In this document: one piece after another, positions 59,101 through 64,000 of the stretch
Numbering within the stretch: position 1 is the stretch's first letter
Layout: the number at the start of each line of letters is the position of its first letter
NCBI GenBank assembly: GCA_013396915.1
Contig: VWZL01004378.1
Coordinates: 62,001 to 126,000, forward strand
Direction of reading: 5' to 3'
Length of the DNA: 64,000 bases
DNA from: Stercorarius parasiticus
Taxonomy: Eukaryota > Chordata > Aves > Charadriiformes > Stercorariidae
Translations under genes and position numbers: made by a program
The notes under the pieces: generated by a model
The model's database searches: none
Told to the model about the DNA's origin: nothing
Seen by the model: the letters and a program-made list of their open reading frames with translations, nothing else

Positions 59101-60941
59101 CTCTAAAATATCAGTTATTCTGACTTCATCTTATACTAGGCTGTAGGAACTCTTCCCATGAATTAGCATTTTTTGATTAAATGTAAACAGTGTTTTAGAA
59201 CAGATCTCTTCATGGTCTTTTACCTACAGTTTGTCTCCATAAAACTGATAGCTCATAATTGGTAGTTCCTTCTGTCTCTGAGGTGAAGGTGGGATTAAAG
59301 TCTATTCTCCCAGGCTTTATGAATGAAACTTCGGGTTTTTTTCTGGCTTCCTCCCCTCTTGCTCATTCACTGCCGACTCCTCAAGTTCTGCAAGCATGAA
59401 GGTGTCGGACACAACACCTGCTGTACTTGGGAGCTGCATCTAACAGTGGAGCTTTCTAGGAACATCCTCCACTGCTGACTGAAACCAGGGTCCTGCAGAA
59501 ATAATAAATGAGCATGTAATAGAGAAGAGGGGAGGAGTCCACGCTAGTGTCTATGGCACTGAATGCCAACGTTTCTTAGCTTTTTAAGTATCTGCTTGGC
59601 AGCCTTAAGATTTTTGACAAAAGATGGTGGATGGATGGGTGTGCATGTGTTGGTGTTCAAGCATGTAGATATCTGTATGCCCATGCTTTAAAAAAAGAAA
59701 AAGAAAAAAAAAAAGGTGGAATAAACAAGCCCTATTGTGTAGTGTCATAGAGTCTTGTGAGGCTCAAAACTAGGGTGAGGCCCATATCTGCTGCTTTTAA
59801 ATGTCTGCAACAAGCAGGAACACCTTGTTTTTCCTTGTCTGACGATGGGTAGAAGGTCCTGAAAAACTAGATCAGAGATTTGTCAGAAAGACCGGAGAAG
59901 CAAGGTGATAATTTTGAAATGAGAACGGCTACAGTAAAATGACATTGTTTCTTCTGGTCAGTTCTATGAACTCTGCAATCTTTTGGATTGGATAAACCAT
60001 TTGAATAATCTGCTCTTTGTCTATGGGAAAGATTTAGGAGAACAGATCCAAAGGGGAATGTAATCCTCAGAGGTGCTCTCACTTACCCTCTTTAGGATGC
60101 CTCTTTACAAAAGTAAATTCTGTCTGTTGGGGAGGGAAAAGATTAATCTGTGATGGAGAATTTAGCATGCTAATTGCTAGCAATTCTGCCTTCAATCAAA
60201 AGCATACAGAGCAGCTACAGGGAAGAATAATAATGGTCTCTGGATTACACTTAAGTCCGCTGAAATGTGGCACTCCAATTTGTGTCAGTAATTTCTACTT
60301 CTAGCCAGGTAATCAGCAGATTTAACTTAGCGAAGAAAGAAAAGTTACTCCAGGTTTAAACAAGCATATGTAATGTGAACCAGCATGCTTATTTTATTTA
60401 GCCCTACCGAAAAATAGTTGAAGTTTACTTAAAGTAAGTAAACAGCCTGTACCTTTTAGGTGATATGCTGGAGTCTGAGCCTCTTTGTTTCATTCTTCTA
60501 AGCCTTCACGGGACAGGAAATAACATAGCTTTGTGGGATCATCAATGCTTATTTGCTTTATTTATAGGTGAGAGAATCACCCTGAAATATCCTCATAAAA
60601 AGATTATGCAACATCAAAGCAGGTTCTAAAAGCAGAGATTTTCCTTTATAAATTTTTTTGGGGAGGGGGGTGTTGGGTGGTGGTGCATAAAAATCCATCC
60701 ACTCCACTAATATTCTTTTACAAGCTGTTTATATTCTTAAAGCTGAGTATCCTCACAACTCCTCTATCCGTTATTTCCTCCACTGTTTAGCCATTACAAT
60801 TTCTCTATACCTTGGAAACAATTTGCGCATTCAATTTTGGAAAATTTCTTGAATTTTTAGCGCTTTTCAGTGATATCAAGTTTCTTGACACCTACAATTA
60901 GTGGCAGTTGCTTGGTGGACTGTGGATAATGGTTTTCTAGC

Positions 60942-60957
60942 GAGAGAGAGAGAGAGA
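60942..60957. repeat. (GA)n microsatellite, copy 1
   Basis: About eight GA units. The same tract with the same length appears 1,942 bases downstream, which argues against an old independent duplication because microsatellites diverge quickly. Confidence 0.9.
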
Positions 60958-61024
60958 TAGTATGTTTTTACATTTCTGTTACTTTATAGCATTTTTACAG
61001 AAGTATATAAAGAGTTCTCAGCTA

Positions 61025-61185
61025 AGATCGGAGCTGTGTGCTGCCATGCACCACAAACATCCATCAAGTGAGATGATTTCTGCTTAAGAGAAGTTGTAAG
61101 TAGGTGAAAAAGACTGATAGGGTATTATTACCCCTATTTGACAGATGCGGAGCCAGGACTCGGGGACTGTCTGGACTAAGTGACA
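61025..61185 (+). repeat. Amniote MIR-type SINE relic (copy 1)
   Basis: AGATCGGAGCTGTGTGCTGCC and CACCACAAAC resemble the AGATCGGGGCC…GTGCTGGGCGCTGTACAAACA phrase of MIR1_Amn-type SINEs. Later, TATTATTACCCCTATTTGAC, then AGATGCGGAGCCAGG and ACTAAGTGAC, matches the conserved TATTATCCCCATTTTACAGATGGGG…TTAAGTGAC segment. Order and spacing are right for one decayed element. Such relics are shared across amniotes. The identification is from memory of the consensus. Confidence 0.6.
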
Positions 61186-61264
61186 AAAAAAATTTGTGTG
61201 TGGCTCTTTGGGTCCTGGTGTGCTGCATTGTTCAATCCAGGGACTTGGATCTGGAGCATGCTAG

Positions 61265-61265
61265 N
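61265..61265. other. Single N at the junction of two identical copies
   Basis: The lone ambiguous base sits exactly between the end of copy 1 and the start of copy 2. Some scaffolders write one N where adjoining contigs are estimated to overlap, which would place the same sequence on both sides. Confidence 0.95.
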
Positions 61266-62883
61266 TGAAACTTCGGGTTTTTTTCTGGCTTCCTCCCCTC
61301 TTGCTCATTCACTGCCGACTCCTCAAGTTCTGCAAGCATGAAGGTGTCGGACACAACACCTGCTGTACTTGGGAGCTGCATCTAACAGTGGAGCTTTCTA
61401 GGAACATCCTCCACTGCTGACTGAAACCAGGGTCCTGCAGAAATAATAAATGAGCATGTAATAGAGAAGAGGGGAGGAGTCCACGCTAGTGTCTATGGCA
61501 CTGAATGCCAACGTTTCTTAGCTTTTTAAGTATCTGCTTGGCAGCCTTAAGATTTTTGACAAAAGATGGTGGATGGATGGGTGTGCATGTGTTGGTGTTC
61601 AAGCATGTAGATATCTGTATGCCCATGCTTTAAAAAAAGAAAAAGAAAAAAAAAAAGGTGGAATAAACAAGCCCTATTGTGTAGTGTCATAGAGTCTTGT
61701 GAGGCTCAAAACTAGGGTGAGGCCCATATCTGCTGCTTTTAAATGTCTGCAACAAGCAGGAACACCTTGTTTTTCCTTGTCTGACGATGGGTAGAAGGTC
61801 CTGAAAAACTAGATCAGAGATTTGTCAGAAAGACCGGAGAAGCAAGGTGATAATTTTGAAATGAGAACGGCTACAGTAAAATGACATTGTTTCTTCTGGT
61901 CAGTTCTATGAACTCTGCAATCTTTTGGATTGGATAAACCATTTGAATAATCTGCTCTTTGTCTATGGGAAAGATTTAGGAGAACAGATCCAAAGGGGAA
62001 TGTAATCCTCAGAGGTGCTCTCACTTACCCTCTTTAGGATGCCTCTTTACAAAAGTAAATTCTGTCTGTTGGGGAGGGAAAAGATTAATCTGTGATGGAG
62101 AATTTAGCATGCTAATTGCTAGCAATTCTGCCTTCAATCAAAAGCATACAGAGCAGCTACAGGGAAGAATAATAATGGTCTCTGGATTACACTTAAGTCC
62201 GCTGAAATGTGGCACTCCAATTTGTGTCAGTAATTTCTACTTCTAGCCAGGTAATCAGCAGATTTAACTTAGCGAAGAAAGAAAAGTTACTCCAGGTTTA
62301 AACAAGCATATGTAATGTGAACCAGCATGCTTATTTTATTTAGCCCTACCGAAAAATAGTTGAAGTTTACTTAAAGTAAGTAAACAGCCTGTACCTTTTA
62401 GGTGATATGCTGGAGTCTGAGCCTCTTTGTTTCATTCTTCTAAGCCTTCACGGGACAGGAAATAACATAGCTTTGTGGGATCATCAATGCTTATTTGCTT
62501 TATTTATAGGTGAGAGAATCACCCTGAAATATCCTCATAAAAAGATTATGCAACATCAAAGCAGGTTCTAAAAGCAGAGATTTTCCTTTATAAATTTTTT
62601 TGGGGAGGGGGGTGTTGGGTGGTGGTGCATAAAAATCCATCCACTCCACTAATATTCTTTTACAAGCTGTTTATATTCTTAAAGCTGAGTATCCTCACAA
62701 CTCCTCTATCCGTTATTTCCTCCACTGTTTAGCCATTACAATTTCTCTATACCTTGGAAACAATTTGCGCATTCAATTTTGGAAAATTTCTTGAATTTTT
62801 AGCGCTTTTCAGTGATATCAAGTTTCTTGACACCTACAATTAGTGGCAGTTGCTTGGTGGACTGTGGATAATGGTTTTCTAGC

Positions 62884-62899
62884 GAGAGAGAGAGAGAGA
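62884..62899. repeat. (GA)n microsatellite, copy 2
   Basis: Same length as the tract at 60942-60957, within the second duplicate. Confidence 0.9.
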
Positions 62900-62966
62900 T
62901 AGTATGTTTTTACATTTCTGTTACTTTATAGCATTTTTACAGAAGTATATAAAGAGTTCTCAGCTA

Positions 62967-63127
62967 AGATCGGAGCTGTGTGCTGCCATGCACCACAAAC
63001 ATCCATCAAGTGAGATGATTTCTGCTTAAGAGAAGTTGTAAGTAGGTGAAAAAGACTGATAGGGTATTATTACCCCTATTTGACAGATGCGGAGCCAGGA
63101 CTCGGGGACTGTCTGGACTAAGTGACA
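62967..63127 (+). repeat. Amniote MIR-type SINE relic (copy 2)
   Basis: This is the duplicate of the SINE relic at 61025-61185, carried along in the second copy of the block. It counts as one insertion, not two. Confidence 0.6.
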
Positions 63128-63500
63128 AAAAAAATTTGTGTGTGGCTCTTTGGGTCCTGGTGTGCTGCATTGTTCAATCCAGGGACTTGGATCTGGAGCA
63201 TGCTAGAAATTTCTTATGGTTTATGCAGTTACGTTTCTTTGTCATGGCAAGTGGGATGCAGAAGCAGGGGAAAGATGGGTAAGCAGTCAGTATAGCATTT
63301 TGAGACAAGACCAAGGTATTCACATGGATCAAGGAGCTTGGTAAGCATGCTTCAGATGTCACCTTGAGAGGCTCTGCCCAGCCTATGAACAGCCTGATAT
63401 GTTAAACTACAGACTGGTGAACTTTCCTCCTAGAGTTTAATCTGCTAAATACCTGTAATGTCTAATTCTGAAATATTTCAGTCTGGTTGTATATTGCATC

Positions 63501-64000
63501 TGTGGTGGGTTGACCCTGGCTGGACGGCCAATGCCCATCAAAGCCGCTCTATCACTCCCCCTCCTCATCTGGGCAGGGAGGAGAAAATACAGTGAAAGGC
63601 TCATGGGTCGAGATAAGGGTAGGGAGAGATCATTCACCAATTACTGTCATGAGCAAAACAGATTTGACTTGGGGAAATAGGTTTAGTATCAAAATTAGTA
63701 TCAAAATCAGAGTAGGATAATATGAGAAAATGAAAACTATATCTTAAAACATCTTCCCTCCACCCCTCCCTTCTTCCTGCGCATAACTTCACTCCCGATT
63801 TCTTTACTTCCTCTCCCCAGCAGCGCAGGGGGATGGGGAATGGGGGTTGTGGTCAGTTAATCACACGCTGCCTCTGGGTCCAGAGGCAACTTCCCCTGGT
63901 CCAATGTGGGGTCCCTTCCATGGGAGACTGTCCTCCACAAACTTCAACATGAGTCCTTGCCACAGGCTGCAGTTCTTCATGAACTGCTCCAGTGTGGGTC
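63501..64000. mobile_element. Partial avian ERV LTR, cut by the window end
   Basis: It starts TGTGGTGGGTTGACCCTGGC with a canonical TG terminus, then shows AAAGCCGCTCTATCACTCCC, CATGGGTCGAGATAAGGG and GGGGATGGGGAATGGGGG. I recall these phrases from an abundant avian ERVL-like LTR. The jump to high GC against an AT-rich flank supports the boundary. At least 500 bp are present and the other end lies beyond the window, so solo versus full-length status cannot be decided. The minus-strand frame 63437-63640 crosses the LTR edge and is not a gene. Orientation is not assigned. Confidence 0.7.

Larger units (their letters stand above)
59324..61264. repeat. Copy 1 of a 1,941-bp direct duplication
   Basis: It starts TGAAACTTCGGG and ends GGAGCATGCTAG. 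The identical text recurs at 61266-63206 with a constant offset of 1,942 at both ends. Sampled internal positions match, including the A7-G-A5-G-A11 tract and the GA microsatellite. One N at 61265 separates the copies. This is most likely an assembly duplicate and not a real tandem repeat. It holds no gene: the 71-codon minus-strand frame at 59867-60082 recurs simply because the DNA does. Confidence 0.95.
61266..63206. repeat. Copy 2 of the 1,941-bp direct duplication
   Basis: It matches 59324-61264 at every position I compared and continues into unique sequence (AAATTTCTTATGG) after the shared GCTAG end. If the duplication is false, the true locus runs from the unique left flank of copy 1 through a single copy into this right flank, and coordinates from here on are inflated by 1,942. 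Confidence 0.95.

Noticed and set aside
60655..60690. G-rich stretch (GGGGAGGGGGGTGTTGGG) as a possible G-quadruplex
   Set aside because: Only three separated runs of three or more G are present, so a canonical four-run quadruplex is not supported.
59867..62024. Identical 71-codon minus-strand frames at 59867-60082 and 61809-62024, which could suggest a duplicated gene
   Set aside because: They are identical because the whole 1,941-bp block is duplicated, probably by assembly. The frame itself has no domain or coding signature.

Overview
The window looks like avian nuclear DNA. It is AT-rich, repeat-poor and mostly non-coding. It carries fragments resembling the CR1 LINE, amniote MIR-type SINE relics, and two LTR sequences whose termini match families I recall as widespread in birds. 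I see no bacterial, viral or plasmid gene content, no CRISPR array and no convincing tRNA or rRNA gene. Nearly all open frames longer than 60 codons look like chance frames.

Only one gene is supported. Two plus-strand coding exons, 28054-28164 and 34817-35010, join in frame across a 6,652-base GT-AG intron. They encode the start of the F5/8 type C (discoidin) domain of a contactin-associated protein of the neurexin superfamily. The residues fit CNTNAP5 best, with CNTNAP4 as the nearest alternative. I found neither the signal-peptide exon nor the exon completing the discoidin domain. The first 28 kb is therefore read as intron 1 (possibly with upstream DNA), and the last 29 kb as part of a long third intron. 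Giant introns are usual for this gene.

Layout: 1-28053 is presumed intron 1, with a GC-richer unclassified repeat near 4.1-4.8 kb containing 51-bp tandem units, two decayed CR1 pieces at 8.6-9.1 kb, a complete 1,196-bp solo LTR with a 5-bp target duplication at 19.8-21.0 kb, and a CTCF-like core at 26.57 kb. Exon 2, intron 2 and exon 3 occupy 28.05-35.01 kb. From 35011 to the end is presumed intron 3, with an RFX X-box palindrome at 56.15 kb, a 1,941-bp direct duplication at 59.3-63.2 kb, and an LTR entering at 63501 and cut by the window end.

The most practical observation is that duplication. The two copies appear identical, including their homopolymers and GA tract, and are separated by a single N. 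This is most simply an unmerged contig overlap rather than real biology. I did not find a new biological system here. The notable items are the assembly artefact, the long inverted termini of the solo LTR, the frame-neutral exon 2 and a few candidate regulatory motifs.
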